From the NCBI GenBank assembly GCA_021234155.1, contig JAJEKV010000020.1, forward strand, positions 19,023,018-19,087,017: a stretch of DNA of 64,000 bases, written 5' to 3'. Made by a program: the position numbers and the translations under genes. The notes under the pieces were generated by a model. That model had not been told where the DNA came from and did not search any database. It saw nothing but the letters and a program-made list of their open reading frames with translations. This DNA is from Isoetes taiwanensis. Taxonomy: Eukaryota > Streptophyta > Lycopodiopsida > Isoetales > Isoetaceae. Of this stretch, positions 8,770-20,890 are shown one piece after another. Position 1 is the stretch's first letter. Each line of letters opens with the position of its first letter.

Positions 8770-10145
8770 ACGGTGCACGCCCTCCCCCTTGGGCGACACC
8801 CGTTCAACCGGGCCATCTTACCCCGGAACAAGAGCTCACCATTATGAAACGTCAGCTTACTGAGCTCCAAGCATGCGTATTGCAGCAGAATCCGTCGCAG
8901 GAATATGGTCCAGAGATTCCTGCTCCACTGAACCCGCCGCCACCTGCACCTGCGGCCACTACGGCAAGTCGATCTAAGAGGACACGCCCTAGTTCGTCCT
9001 CGGATGCTGCCTCGGAGTCTTCTGACTCCTCTGATTCCTCTGAGGATGAGGCCGACCATGCCAAGACCAGCAAAAAGGATTACCAGAAGACGGTGGATTC
9101 CGCCATCACGAGCATATGGAAGAATCGAAAGCTCACGCAGTTTTCGGGGAAAACCAAGAATGGGGTAGATGCCGAGTCATGGTTAGATGAAATGCAGGAG
9201 TTTGAGAAGTCATATGGGATGACTGACAAGGATATCGGCAAAGTTGCCACCACCAATCTTACAGGGTCGGCACGAATCTGGTGGAAAGGATATGCACGCT
9301 CTCACGGGCTTACAAGGGGAAGGTGCCGTTACAAAATTTTTGCTAAAGCCTTCAAATCACATTATGTACCAAAAGCCCATCGTTGTCAGCAGATCCAGAC
9401 TTTCTATTGCCTAGAGCAGAAAAATATGACTGTCCAGGCTTATATGGATGAGTTTATGTGCTTACGCTTATATGTTCCAGGCATTAATGAGCGTAGGGCA
9501 GTTGAAGGCTATATAGAGGGCTTATCCCCTACCATAAGGAAGATGGTTCGAGCTATAGACCCTAAGACCATTGCAGAAGCAGAGGCTAAAGCACTTAGCC
9601 TAGAGGAGGACACCCCAAAGTATCAGCCGCCACGACCCTCTTCGTTCACTCAGAACAAGGGGTATACACCTTACCGAGGGCGCTCGCCTAGACCAGGGCC
9701 TCCTGCCTCTACCGGCTATCAGAAGGCGGATAAGAAGGTTTCCTTTACCATGCCAGAGAAGCCCACCAATACTACCAGAGCTTTCAGGGATATCCTTCAA
9801 GCTATTCCTAAGGAGACCCGCGAACAGTTGCGTAAGGAGCGGGCTTGTTATCGGTGCTTCCGCCCGGGGCACTGCATGCAAGAGTGCCCCTATATCACAC
9901 AGACAGTGCAGGCTGCTCTAGCAGATATGGATTGGGAAGACCCGGAGAATGCCGTAGAGGATGACGCGCCTGACTATATAACAGGTGAGTCTCATATTTA
10001 CGCTGCTATTAAAACCGGCCAAGCCAACCACCAACCCTCCGTCATTTCTACGGTTGGCCAAGTAGATTGTAAACCTTTTGTCATTCTTATGGATACGGGT
10101 AGTACTCATAACTTTGCATCTCCTAGAATGGTAGAAGCCTTATAA
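8736..10145 (+). CDS. Chromovirus B Gag and protease start
   Basis: 470 codons including the stop. The capsid core runs from about residue 125 to 290 (KLTQFSGKTKNGVDAESWLDEMQ, ARIWWKGYA, KAFKSHY), preceded by a serine-rich acidic tract (SSDSSDSSEDEA). A zinc knuckle CX2CX4HX4C lies at residues 371-384 (CYRCFRPGHCMQEC). The aspartic protease begins at the end, with MDTGSTHNFASPRM (Asp at residue 453). Gag forms the particle and the knuckle binds RNA. The frame closes at TAA 10143-10145; pol continues in the same frame nine bases later, and C reads through with a lysine there, so this is probably an AAA-to-TAA nonsense change within one gag-pol ORF. The true start may be in ORF3 if the intron is used. 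Confidence 0.92.
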   Translation: MGMLIFDLFYLDGARPPPWATPVQPGHLTPEQELTIMKRQLTELQACVLQQNPSQEYGPEIPAPLNPPPPAPAATTASRSKRTRPSSSSDAASESSDSSDSSEDEADHAKTSKKDYQKTVDSAITSIWKNRKLTQFSGKTKNGVDAESWLDEMQEFEKSYGMTDKDIGKVATTNLTGSARIWWKGYARSHGLTRGRCRYKIFAKAFKSHYVPKAHRCQQIQTFYCLEQKNMTVQAYMDEFMCLRLYVPGINERRAVEGYIEGLSPTIRKMVRAIDPKTIAEAEAKALSLEEDTPKYQPPRPSSFTQNKGYTPYRGRSPRPGPPASTGYQKADKKVSFTMPEKPTNTTRAFRDILQAIPKETREQLRKERACYRCFRPGHCMQECPYITQTVQAALADMDWEDPENAVEDDAPDYITGESHIYAAIKTGQANHQPSVISTVGQVDCKPFVILMDTGSTHNFASPRMVEAL

Positions 10146-10154
10146 ATTACCCCT

Positions 10155-11600
10155 TTGAAGTCTAAGCCACGTCCAGTTACGTTGGCAAGTGGTGCCATAC
10201 GCCACACTCGTGGTCGTCGTATCAATTTGAATATTCAGCTGCCAGGAGCACCAGTTGCTCTCGGAGCAGAAATAATGGACATTGGCCGATATGATCTCAT
10301 TGTGGGAATGGAATTCTTGGCCGCTGCCAAGGCCAACATTGACTGTGAAAAACGGGAAGTCACCTTCAACGCGGCCAATGGAGCCCGAGTTACCATAGCA
10401 GGTAAGCCGGTTAACCCTATCATGCAATGTATTTCTTTACGCCAATTGCATAGGGCTCTCAGGAAGTCACAGATCACGGGCATGATCCGACTTGAATCCG
10501 TGGAAGCTAAGTCCAAACAGGATGAAGTCCTTGATGCCTTGCCTCCAGCAATAGCCATGATTCTTTGGGAATACCATGATCTTTTCCCTGACAAAATCCA
10601 TCGGCTACCACCTTTCAGAGGGGTAGAATGTGAAATTACCCTGGAACCAGGCAGCAAACCTACCAGTAAGGCCCCATATCGGATGAGTCTTCCTGAGTTG
10701 ACCGAGCTTAAGAAGCAGTTACAGGAACTCCTCAAGTTAGGCTTCATCAGGCCTAGTGTTTCACCCTTTGGAACCCCAATACTCTTTGTTAAGAAGAAAG
10801 ATGGCACCATGAGGATGTGCATTGATTACCGGCAACTAAATAAGCATACTATTAAGAATCGGTATGCTTTAACGCGGGCTGATGATCTTATGGATCAATT
10901 GCAAGGGGCTAGGTATTTCACGAAGATTGATCTTCGCTCCGGATATCACCAGATAAGAATCAAGGAGGATGACATCCATAAGTCCACTTTTCGGACTCGT
11001 TATGGTCATTACGAGTTTACGGTCATGCCATTTGGCCTCATCAATGCTCCGGCAACCTTTATGCGACTCATGAATGATGTCTTCCGCGAATACCTTGACG
11101 ATTTTGTCATAATATTCTTTGATGATATCCTCATATGTAGTAAGACATTGGAGGATCATGAACGGTATCTTCGCTTGGCATTGCAGAAATTGCGGCGACA
11201 TCAATTGTATGCCAAGTTCTCTAAATGTCGTTTTGCCACCACCAAGGTGGATTATCTGGGTCATATTGTATCTGCAGAAGGAATAGCCACCAATTCCGCT
11301 AAAATTGAGGCAGTCAAAGAATGGCCCATTTCAACCAATGTTCGCAGCTTTCTAGGCTTGGCCGGGTATTACCGTAAGTTTGTCAAGGACTTTGCCAAGC
11401 TCGCTGCACCTCTAACTGATCTGACCAAACATGACAAGGTTAGAGATTGGATGGCCCATTGGAAAGACAAGGTACAGACTGGCTTTCAAGCTTTAAAGGA
11501 TGCTTTGATAACAGCCCCTGTCCTTACAATGCCAGATCCTCAGAAGAATAAGCCAGATCCTCAGAAGGATAAGTGGGTTGCCACAATGCTAGTAAAATAG
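10155..11600 (+). CDS. Chromovirus B protease C-terminus and reverse transcriptase
   Basis: In frame with gag. The rest of the protease includes [11 protein letters not shown] motifs are seen in order: YRGVE-type [75 protein letters not shown] and the catalytic FFDDIL (11115-11129). The connection to RNase H contains a 21-bp tandem duplication ([14 protein letters not shown], about 11533-11574). The frame ends at TAG 11598-11600 after a one-base loss at about 11588 that destroys the first RNase H aspartate codon (GCCACA-ATGC where C has ACAGATGC). Converts element RNA to cDNA. Confidence 0.95.
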   Translation: MKSKPRPVTLASGAIRHTRGRRINLNIQLPGAPVALGAEIMDIGRYDLIVGMEFLAAAKANIDCEKREVTFNAANGARVTIAGKPVNPIMQCISLRQLHRALRKSQITGMIRLESVEAKSKQDEVLDALPPAIAMILWEYHDLFPDKIHRLPPFRGVECEITLEPGSKPTSKAPYRMSLPELTELKKQLQELLKLGFIRPSVSPFGTPILFVKKKDGTMRMCIDYRQLNKHTIKNRYALTRADDLMDQLQGARYFTKIDLRSGYHQIRIKEDDIHKSTFRTRYGHYEFTVMPFGLINAPATFMRLMNDVFREYLDDFVIIFFDDILICSKTLEDHERYLRLALQKLRRHQLYAKFSKCRFATTKVDYLGHIVSAEGIATNSAKIEAVKEWPISTNVRSFLGLAGYYRKFVKDFAKLAAPLTDLTKHDKVRDWMAHWKDKVQTGFQALKDALITAPVLTMPDPQKNKPDPQKDKWVATMLVK

Positions 11601-12184
11601 CTACCGGGGGTGTTTTAATGCAAGAGGATCGGGTAATTGCTTATGACTCCCGAAAGATGAATGGTGCCGAGCAGCGATATCCCACGCATGACCAGGAATT
11701 ACTTGCCGTTGTGTGTGCCTTGCGTATTTGGTGGCATTATCTGCTTGGACGGCGATTCCAGTTAGATACTGATCATCAAAGCCTCCAATATATCTTTACG
11801 CAACCCCATCTCAATTTGAGACAAAGACGGTGGATGGAATTCCTTGAGGAATATGATTTTGAGGTCATTTATAAACCTGGCAAGCATATTGTTGTTGCCG
11901 ACGCCCTTTCCAGGCATCCATTCACCACTCGCATGCATTGTAATGCTATTTCCACACTCTACAGTCAGTTTGGGAAACAGATCCAGCAGACCCTTCCCAC
12001 AGATCCAGAATTCCAAGAGGTATGGCAAAGTGTATGTAAAGAAGCCAGAACGGATAAGGAGAGAGAGACCTTCTGCCACTATAAGAAGGAAGCTGGACTC
12101 CTTTATTATAAGGACAAGTTATGTGTTCCTGAGACATCTGGAGTTCGTAAGCTCATCCTCCATGAGGGCATGCGAGATTTATGA
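11573..12184 (+). CDS. Chromovirus B RNase H and integrase N-terminus
   Basis: Continues pol in the shifted frame. RNase H motifs: [22 protein letters not shown] (Glu), LDTDHQSL (Asp) and VADALSRH (Asp). It degrades the RNA strand during cDNA synthesis. The segment then runs into the integrase zinc region and ends at TGA 12182-12184, because about 22 bases are missing after CATGA (12163-12167). C and A keep the missing text between this histidine and GHAGF. The first zinc-binding histidine is left out of register. Confidence 0.88.
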   Translation: MGCHNASKIATGGVLMQEDRVIAYDSRKMNGAEQRYPTHDQELLAVVCALRIWWHYLLGRRFQLDTDHQSLQYIFTQPHLNLRQRRWMEFLEEYDFEVIYKPGKHIVVADALSRHPFTTRMHCNAISTLYSQFGKQIQQTLPTDPEFQEVWQSVCKEARTDKERETFCHYKKEAGLLYYKDKLCVPETSGVRKLILHEGMRDL

Positions 12185-13036
12185 AGACATATTTCAAAAT
12201 CCGCTCCAGCTATTTCTGGCCAGGCATGAAGAAGCATATTGCCAGGTACATTAAGCAGTGCCAGACCTGTCAACAGACAAAGGCAGAGCAGTTGCGTATT
12301 CCGGGTGAATTGCAACCCCTCGACGTACCCAATGCCAAGTGGGAAGTTATTACCATGGATTTTATCGTGGGGCTTCCGAGTACTTTAAGGGGGTTTGATG
12401 CCTTAATGGTAGTGGTCGACAAACTCTCTAAAATGGCACATTTCCTGCCATGTCGTACCACAGATACTGCATTGGATACCGCCTTGATTTTCACCAAGGA
12501 AGTGTTCCGTCTGCATGGGATGCCCCGTACCATTATATCGGATCGGGATCCTAAGTTTGTTAGTGCGTTCTAGATCAGCACTATTCAGACTAAGCTTAGC
12601 TTATCACCCACAGACAAATGGTCAAACCGAGCGTACCAATCGCATTATTGAAGATATGCTGCATAACTATGTCTGGAACAAACAGTCTAAATGGGCAGAC
12701 TACATTTATTTGGTCGAGTTTGCCTACAATAGTACTAAGCAGGAGTCCTCAAGGATGTCTCCTTTCATGATTAATTATGGCTATCAATGTCTTACACCAG
12801 ACACGTGGCATAATCCAGTCTCTAAGGTGGAGGTTTCCCAGCAATTGCTTGCAGACATGCAGGGCCTAGTCGAAGAGGCCCGGGCATATTTAATGGCTGC
12901 AAGAGCTCGGCAGAAGAGTCTAGCAGATCGCCACCGTACTCCTCGAGAGTTCCAGGTTGGTGAGTCGGTTTGGCTCAAGATCAAGGTGAAGCAAGCCAAG
13001 CTTAAAATTGGCAACCGTAAGAAGCTTTGCACCTAG
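12185..13036 (+). CDS. Chromovirus B integrase catalytic core
   Basis: The zinc cysteines are CQTCQQTK (about 12266). The catalytic triad is Asp in TMDFIVG (12358), Asp in ISDRDPKF (12541) and Glu in GQTERTN (12629). The second Asp and the Glu are 88 bases apart instead of the usual 108, so about 20 bases are lost and the frame moves from that of 12181-12573 to that of 12515-13036. The integrase inserts cDNA into the genome; this copy is unlikely to be active as written. Confidence 0.88.
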
Positions 13037-13439
13037 ATGGGCGGGACCATTTCGGATAACCGAGCGGATAGGACCGCAAGCCTACCGTTTGGATCTCCCC
13101 GCACATTTAAAGGTCCATAAAGTCTTCCACGTAAGTCTTCTCAAGAAGCATCATCCGGATCCAGAAGAGATACTAGACACACCAACACTTCTGGAGATGA
13201 CTGAGGATCAATTGGAGATTGTGCCAGAAGCTCTACTTGATCGTGCTTATAAACAAACCCGTCGAACTCAAATTTTGCAATACTTGGTCAAATGGAAACA
13301 CTTACCCACAGAGGACGCAACTTGGGTTCTTAAGGCAGATTTGGATAAGACTTACCCGGACTTTATGAAGGAGTGCCAGGGCCGAACCATCCAAGATGCG
13401 ATCATCTCCAACTATATGGTAAGCAGCGTGGTCTGTTAG
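13008..13439 (+). CDS. Chromovirus B integrase C-terminus and chromodomain
   Basis: This opens with the GPF/Y module (RWAGPFRITERIG, then VFHVSLLKKHH). A chromodomain follows at about 13225-13385, with the signature LQYLVKWKHLPTEDATWV. Chromodomains of chromoviruses are known to guide integration to marked chromatin, and chromodomains generally read methylated H3 tails. The frame is shifted from the integrase core (overlap 13008-13036). The last 20 residues after the chromodomain have no visible motif. Together with the H3 ORF it gives the element both a histone and a potential histone reader. Confidence 0.93.
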   Translation: MATVRSFAPRWAGPFRITERIGPQAYRLDLPAHLKVHKVFHVSLLKKHHPDPEEILDTPTLLEMTEDQLEIVPEALLDRAYKQTRRTQILQYLVKWKHLPTEDATWVLKADLDKTYPDFMKECQGRTIQDAIISNYMVSSVVC

Positions 13440-13972
13440 TGCGACAGGGGTCATATGAGTGCAATACCGGCATGGATTCTTTTAGGGGTTGGGTTACATG
13501 CATCCTAGGTGGGGAAAGCGGGCATATAGGCATTCATGCTAGGACGCATTCGTCGACGGCCATTATGGGAATATTGCCATTCCTTACGCCGAGACGACGT
13601 GCAAGCCCTAGACATGATAGGACCCCTGCATTCATATTTCTATTTCTTTAAGGGGGTGGTCCCTTCAACCACACTATTTCACTTAGTTCTTAAACACTAA
13701 TGCATGCACTTCTGCAGGCCAGTAGAGCATACTCATAAGCTGCAGAAGAATAGAGGCCTCACGTAGTAGGCCAACTTGTGTTTTTGAATTTGAGTTGTTT
13801 TTGAAATGTGTTTTCAAAATAAATTCGTACTGTTTTGTTGAGACGAGACTGTTTGTCCTACTGCTCCGTGTGTAAACTTTTCCTATTTCAATAAATTAAA
13901 GATTATGTCGGCTGTGACTTACTCTCCACTAACTCTAATGCTGGGGACAACATTAATCCAAGGGGGGGAGAA
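13440..13972 (+). other. Chromovirus B 3' UTR and polypurine tract
   Basis: There is no gene; the ORF at 13373-13651 has no recognisable motif. It ends AATCCAAGGGGGGGAGAA, the polypurine tract, directly before the 3' LTR TGTGACG at 13973. Confidence 0.8.
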
Positions 13973-14118
13973 TGTGACGTTCCAGGTATCTATACAGTAT
14001 ATGTATGCATACCATGACACGTCACCAGGACACAATGGGCCTAAGGGTCCAAGTGAGGGTACCTATAATGGTTTTATTTAGCTATGCTAATAAATCCCAA
14101 ATGGATAATTATAAATTA
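13973..14118 (+). repeat. Chromovirus B 3' LTR, piece 1
   Basis: Matches 3098-3243 of the 5' LTR, ending at ATAAATTA where the Helitron begins. Confidence 0.92.
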
Positions 14119-14649
14119 CAAGAATTTAGCGCCAGCAGAGCCGGCGCCTTATGCACCTTTGGGGGCCGAATTTAAATGAAGCCACTGGTCAAATATTTGG
14201 TGAAGCTCCTAGGTAAACTCTCCCATGTGATATCCTGATGAAGCGTATTGAAATCATTGGTTAGTTATTTGATTAACTTTCTAGGCAAACTGCTGCTCAA
14301 GTTCTGGTGAAACTCCGAAACATGATGTAGGGTTGGCAACTTAAAGATGTTGCGCGAGAACAATGTGTTGTTTTATTGGTAGAATGATAGGTTGGAGATG
14401 ATTAAGTCTTAGCGTAGAATTACTAAATGAATTTGCTCTTTCAAATTTGTTTTATTCATAGATATTACATAGGCTAAATTTAAAGCAAAGAGATGATGGC
14501 ATCATTTAAAAAATATTGAAAATTTGCTGGCCATACAATAATACGGTTTGCGACATAAAAAAATTTGGGAAGCTAAATTGGATAATTGTGTTACGTAACA
14601 ATCAAAATAATGACACCTAAAATATCTCCTTACATGGCAAAGGGGTAGT

Positions 14650-14905
14650 GGTTGTGTGTAGTGTATGTGGTAGTAGTGCATGTGTAGTGTGTGTAGTCTA
14701 TCGTATAGTGTGTGTAGTATGTGTACTGTACCATATAGTGTGTGTAGTGACGTGTAGTCGTGATGGGGATAGTTCTCTTAGCAATGCATCAGGACACTAT
14801 AGATAGAGGCAACCTATTCTAACACGGTGTGGACTTAGTTTTCTTAGCAATGCATCAAGACACTATGGATAGAGGCAATCTATTCTAACATGGCATCGAC
14901 TTAAT
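14650..14905. repeat. GTGTAGT-rich array and ~68-bp tandem duplication in the Helitron
   Basis: About 14650-14760 is made of GTGTGTAGT-type words. Following it, TAGCAATGCATCAGGACACT with its flanks (about 14769-14838) is repeated at about 14838-14906 with few differences. Confidence 0.75.
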
Positions 14906-17156
14906 AAACTATTTGCTTACAAATACGAAAGTTCACAGCAATATTTTATTCCAAAACATTGTTTGTTCTACAACAAAAAGTGACTATTCGTTTAAGGTGG
15001 CCAATGTTGGACATATTTCCATAAGCTTAAAGTTGGCATTAGAATCTCCGTAGCAAGAATACGCAATACCTCAAGAATACGCAACACCTCCTTGCTAGAG
15101 ACATCTCTGCTGTTGAAGCCTACATTCGTGGTCTTGGTTTTATATCACAGTAAACTGCTATACATTATTATGTTCACACTAGTCTCATCTGTTAGCATGC
15201 ATTATACATTAAAAGTATAAGCTAATTTTTAAGACCACAAACATTTTATGTGGTTGAGGCGTCAAATGGCCTGTAAAATGGAAAGGGCTAGTGTCAAACT
15301 TTGTATAATGATATGGAAAGAAGCATTTAGGGAAGACGCTGGACAGAGTAAAGTATTTACAAATCTTGATAGCGGCGGCGTGCCAGAATATCTGCATGCA
15401 ATATCGACATCTGCTGCAGTGAATGAATGGTTTAAGTTCTTGTTATAGTCTACGTGATCGATCTGTCGAAGGTTGCCATCTTCAAAAATCTGAATCACAT
15501 TTATAAAAGGCATAAGCACTGATTCTATCATATTTATAAGTAGTAATAGTTAGTAACAAACAGATCTGGAGAGCAAGGGAAAAATAATGGACTTGACTGT
15601 TTAGACTAACAATAATAACTAAGAACAAATTCAAGGTTCAAGTTGTACTCTTGATTCTAGGGCCAGAATATCCATGTCCATATGCTGAAATTATCACATT
15701 GTATGATAGGTCTACCCATGTATGCTTGGCAACTGCATGTATGAACTACTCAGACTTGGGCCACAGAAATTTGAAGCAAGATGACTTTCTAGATGCAAGC
15801 TGTGCCACCATCGTGTGAAGGAAATCAGATGCAAATGTCTGCTCCCAAAAATCAGACGCACTCAACAAAGTTCCAGGCTTGGTAAAGCAATATACCCTGT
15901 GTCTTTAAGCTCTGGCCGCGGCATTTAAGAAACTGCTTCATGCTTAATTTCCTAAACAAATAAAACTAAAATGAAACTACGCCTCATTTTATTGCAGACC
16001 CTAAACAGAACAGGGTTTTTTAGATCATAATTTATGAAGAAATGCAGAATCGGCCGCAGTCGGGAAGCAAACATTTAATTGATATCCCTTACAACTCTAG
16101 ACTACCTACAATGCAACAGGGCTGGGACTTTGCTAATTGGTATCCCTTACAACTTTGGACTACCTATAATGCAACACTTTGCCCCTCCTTGAGGCTATAA
16201 CATTGCATTAACTCCTGTAAGATTATACTGGAGATGTGTAATGAACCAACGTCAAGCTTTAAATAGACCTTAAAGCCTTACTTTATATAACCCTTAAAAC
16301 TTCCGAAACATTTCGTAGGATATTTGACTGATTTAAAGTTGAGTTAGCAAACTACATTGCAATCAGTTTTGCAGGAGTTAATCTACAAAGGAAGAATTAT
16401 AAATTGCAAGGTTTTGCTCAAAAATGCTAATTTTTCTCCAACTATTTGAGAGTACTGATATATGAATCAGTGTGGTGGTTCCAACTCTTTAAAATGCTGT
16501 TCTACAGAGTTGAAAAACCGAAGCATAGGTAGGATACTAATCGATATATCTATCTAGCAATTTGACAAAGAAATCCGAAGAAATCCGTCTTTGAATTGGC
16601 GGCAGAAAACCGCTTAAGTTGAAACTTAAGTCGTATAATTGGTTGCTAATTAATCCGGCAGTCCGGTTAGAATATCCCATTTCAAAATTCTGAATCCTGC
16701 TGGGTCAGCATGAATTCTCAAATATCTCAGAATGGTTTAGGCCTGGTTTTTAGTAGTAGGCAGGAGAATACGGGTACTTCTGCAATAGAGTTAAAAGGAA
16801 AGCAAAGTTCCACATTCTTTAAGATTGCCAAAAGCTATCAAACGAGTTCTAAAGGTATCTGCATCAGCGGTCTTGAGATAGGAGGAAAAACTCTGCCATG
16901 CGTTTATCCAATCCAACTCTTGTTTAATAGTTCATAAGACCTCTTTCTCTGCATTCTAGTCTCAGTCGGCCCTAATCAAGCATTTGCAGACTGTTCTTAG
17001 GCCCTAAATCAAACCTTTGCAGACCATTTTTAGGTGCTCTCAGGCTGTGTCTGAATCTAACAGACAGAATCTAAACTGTCCAGCAAAAATGGGCATTATG
17101 GATACCCCTGGAATCGTTATGATTGAAGTGCTAAAATGAAAATTGCTAAAACATAC

Positions 17157-17382
17157 CAAAATGAAGCAATGGCCGTTGAAAGAGGAAGACCCATCCCCAT
17201 GGCAAAGAGTGCTGCAGCAGAAAAATTCAGATTCTTCAAAATTTGAGTGATTTAAGCTGTTGATATCTCTTTGATACAATAAATGTGTCCAAAAGCTGCA
17301 CATAGGCCAAGAACCGCACCAAAGGCTTGAATCACAGAAAAAATAAATGGATCAAAGAACAAAGCAGCATAGGATGCATTAC
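17157..17382 (-). pseudogene. Captured host gene fragment (membrane protein-like exons)
   Basis: On the minus strand, TTTTATAG|GTAATGC opens an exon-like stretch from 17382, encoding hydrophobic text (SYAALFFDPFIFSVIQAF, GAVLGLCAAFGH). After non-coding sequence, TTCTGCTGCAG|CACTC opens a 55-base exon (17211-17157) encoding ALFAMGMGLPLSTAIASFW, closed by a GTATGT donor. Splice signals around short coding blocks suggest genomic gene capture, in the Helitron's own orientation. I do not recognise the family; it looks like a polytopic membrane protein. Confidence 0.4.
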
Positions 17383-18124
17383 CTATAAAACAAAACGAAG
17401 TGTATGGCCTCTTCAGATAAGAACATTCCCAAAGTCGGATCTGGAGGCGGAAGCTGGGAAACAAAACAGGGGCACGCACCGCCATGCGCAAAACAGGGGC
17501 ACGCACAAGTCCAAACCATTCAGTGTATCTTTTTACTTTCCCACCAAAATGCTTTGCCTTGTGTGCGCAATTCGAGCTAGCTTGTCTAGATCCACTGCAT
17601 CCATAGCTATAATCAGAATCATAATTTTTTGGCAGAAGAATTCATATAAATACCAATCCTGCAAATTTTATATAGCCCAATGATTCATTACTAACCCTGT
17701 CATTCGCTACCAGGGCCTGTGCCTTATCCAGTCCAAAGGCTTATTCATGGCTTTTGGTTTGCCAAAGCGACCTAGCTCCTCAATTGGCTCGCAAAGAATC
17801 TACTAGGTGTGCTTCAATTCCGCAACCAGTATAAGCCCTTCGCCCAAATAACTCTGCGTCTGGTTGCAGAGACACAAGGGTTTAGCACCCCAAATAACCG
17901 TATACGTATAGAACTCCATCAGTGATCACGCTTGGCTTCCCCAAACAAACACATGCGCCATACCCCTGCTCGTGCTTTGAGTCCGCAAAGGGTTGCCGGA
18001 AAAAGCATTCTGATTCCAAATGTAATTTTTTTTTGGATTTTTTTTGCCCTGAAACATTTATTTTTGGATTTTTTTTGGCCGGAAATAACTTTTTTTTTTG
18101 CTACTAATCATATATATAGGAAGA

Positions 18125-18134
18125 TAATGGCCTA
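18125..18134 (+). repeat. Chromovirus B 3' LTR, piece 2
   Basis: TAATGGCCTA lies between the Helitron and the TIR transposon. The last TA is the target duplication of the transposon. Confidence 0.85.
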
Positions 18135-19394
18135 AGGGTACCTTCGCACTCGCCTTTAAGTTAAGATTAAATTAAATTTTTTAACTGCCCAGTTAAATTA
18201 ATGAAAGATCTTTATGTTCGCACCAAGATTAATTTAACTTTCCGTTAAGACTTTAACTTAACGGAAACTAGTTAAATCCTTTCGCACCAAAAAAAGTTAT
18301 ATTATTTTTCTTAACTTAAAGGCAAACAAAAAAAAGGGTTCCCACATGCCTTAGTTAAGTTAGCACTAACCTAAGGCTAACGGCAATTCCTTCGCATTTC
18401 TTTCGTTAAGTTAGTACTAACCTAATGTTAACAGTAAATGCTTCGCACTGCCTTCGTTAAGTTATTTTTTCTTAACTTATCTTTGGTTAACCACGAAAAA
18501 TTTATTACGGCATGAACATTGCTTTGGTTTTAAACTTGTGTCGCTATAATGCCTAGTGGAATGCATACTTAATAAAGGATTTGTGTTAGTTCAAAGAGGT
18601 CATATTTAACAATTGTGTTCATAATGGGTTTGTGTTAGTTCAAAGAGGTCATGTTTAACATTTGTATCATCTCCATTTTGCCTGGATGCAAAGAAACTGA
18701 AACAGAAAACATGATATCCAATTTGAATGATTGTTTGCATAAGAATTGTTTTATTATCAATTATTAAAATAAATTGATGTCTAGCAAGAAAGTAGAATGT
18801 TTTTCCAACTATTCAAACAATACAAGTTAAGGGACCTTTGATATCTGTTGCATTTTGATTGCACAACCCTCTAGAGATGCGAGGAAAACTAGACCCATTA
18901 GGCACTAGGATTTGGCTAATTCATCTGACTGCTATGCATTGCCAGGGGGAACATATTTTTTTGATACAGCAAAAGAACCCAACAATATAAGCGTGGTCTA
19001 GTGTAGTCTATCTTGAAACATTTAGTGCATTTCAGATGGTAGCAGCTTAGAGAGTATCCTTCTGGTTATCAGAAGCAAATGGGTATACTTAATAAAGCGT
19101 CAATATAAAGCGTCAAAGTTCCAACTTCAAATCTTACCAAATCTGACAGTAGTTTATGTTCACAAACCCAGAGAAAATATTGTCAACCTCATTCGAGATT
19201 GCTGGATTATATCTTCTAATATCAAGTGCAGAATGCATCTTGATATTAGTATGGTAATCTGATGTCTGTCCCTCCTCAATTTCATGCATCATCTTGAAGG
19301 CACTTGTATCTGGCTTTACTCGCCTCAACTATTGGTCTGAGCTTTAGGCTACTGCAATTCTTCCTCAATATCTGAACAAATCTGGTCAGCCTGG

Positions 19395-20044
19395 TCAGAT
19401 GCCTGTTTTGCCTTTATCACAAGCAGCAAGAGCATAAATGTTTGACAACAAAATGAGAGTTGCTCCATCTAAAGGCTCAAAATCTTGAGGATCTGAATTA
19501 ACGATTTCTACTAACACTAGCACTGTTACATAACATGTTCTGCAAGAGGCAAGCAAAGATGTCCATGACACGTTATTGGAGGGAAATGGCAACATATCTA
19601 GAAGGTCTTTTGCCTCATACAAGGAACCTGCACGAACAAGAAGATCAGTCAGACATTCATAATGTTCAGCAGTTGCTTTTAGGCCATAAACTTCACTCAT
19701 AGAAATAAGATAAGAGATGCTCTCATGAATCTATAAGATTCACATTGCTACATGTAGAAAAGTAGAGAAACAAATGTGATGTCATCTGGTTGAATAAAGA
19801 GTTTAATATCCATACCATCTTTTATGCAATGGGAGTGCACTAATCTACCACATTCTAAAGCTCCTCTATTGGACGCAGAGACGTAATCTACTATAATATA
19901 TGTCACACTGTCTGCTTTTGAACCAAGTTTTTCCATTTGATTAAATAAAGTGAGTCCTTTCTTCTCATCTTTATGAAGAAGGTATCCTAAAATCATTACA
20001 AACGTCCATAAGTTTGAAACCATAATGATCCCAGGACACCACAT
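19395..20044 (-). pseudogene. Pentatricopeptide repeat (PPR) protein fragment
   Basis: On the minus strand 20044-19748 contains ILGYLLHKDEKKGLTLFNQM and RGALECGRLVHSHCIKDGMD. In another frame, 19700-19395 contains AEHYECLTDLLVRAGSLYEA, PSNNVSWTSLLASCRT and LILLSNIYA. These are the repeat and C-terminal L/S/E signatures of PLS-class PPR proteins, which bind organellar RNA. The frames are broken and no complete gene fits in the transposon, so this is a captured, decayed piece. Confidence 0.75.
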
Positions 20045-20890
20045 TCTTCACTTGCATTTTTCGGATACTTTGCGAGCTTTATCGGATGGTAGTTATTTTT
20101 GCAGACAAGCACAAGCATACAAAACACTCACAAATGTAACGTTATCCGGTTCTTAATTTTGAGCGCATTTCACTAAGCTAGTTCAAAGCTCCAATGGCAT
20201 TGCCCATATGGGCAAAACGATATCATTGTGACTCTCAATGCTACCCCGGAAGAAGAGTATCCCCAATAACATCGGGACCAGTTTACATCCGATGGTGTTT
20301 GCAATGAATGTGCTTACCGTAAGCGAGCTCTAAACTAAATCTGAAAGAGCAAATCCGGATGGAAAATACCAACTCAAGAGGCGCCAAGACCGACAAGGAA
20401 AATCTTTTAAAGTTTGTATTGTTTGCTCCAATATCTCAAAACCGTTTGAACTGCTAGAATCATGCACAAACCAATACTCCTCTTGCTAAAAATTGCAACA
20501 ACAGCATAGTCTCTTGTAAGGGCTTCGGAAAAAAAGGTCCTTTCTTGAGGAAGCCCAATGTATTTCTTGCATCCGGAATGTGGAATGAGAATGACCACCT
20601 AAACGCATTCCTTGTATTATGCATTATAAGCGAGACATTTGGACGAGGGAACTCCATTGAAAATGGATTCAAAAATGCTTTCACGACTGTTCTAGTAGGT
20701 CCTTTCGGACCCCGCACCTTCACATACGACTCTCCACGCCCCACGACCATCATGAGGAGAGAGGCACCATCATGAGGAGGTCGGCTTGCCTCTCTGCAAA
20801 CAACTCGACGATCGTCCGCCATCGACATTGCTCGAAGCCGAGCTACAAAATAATTGCCGCCATTAAAGTGACCTCCGGAGGTCACTTTAA
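20045..20890. other. TIR transposon interior, unassigned
   Basis: An open frame of 141 codons on the minus strand (20885-20460) has no recognised motif. It may be another captured piece. Otherwise I see nothing. Confidence 0.3.

Larger units (their letters stand above)
14119..18124 (-). mobile_element. Non-autonomous Helitron
   Basis: On the minus strand it starts TCTTCCTATATATATG, a typical plant Helitron 5' end. It finishes with the GC-rich palindrome GGCGCCGGCTCTGCTGGCGC, then TAAATT, then CTTG. The flanking LTR B reads CCATTA|TAATTT, so the insertion is exactly between A and T with no target duplication, as Helitrons do. The terminal CTTG departs from the usual CTRR. No Rep/helicase gene is visible, so it would depend on another element. 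It carries what look like exons of a host gene (17157-17382) and tandem repeats. Confidence 0.8.
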
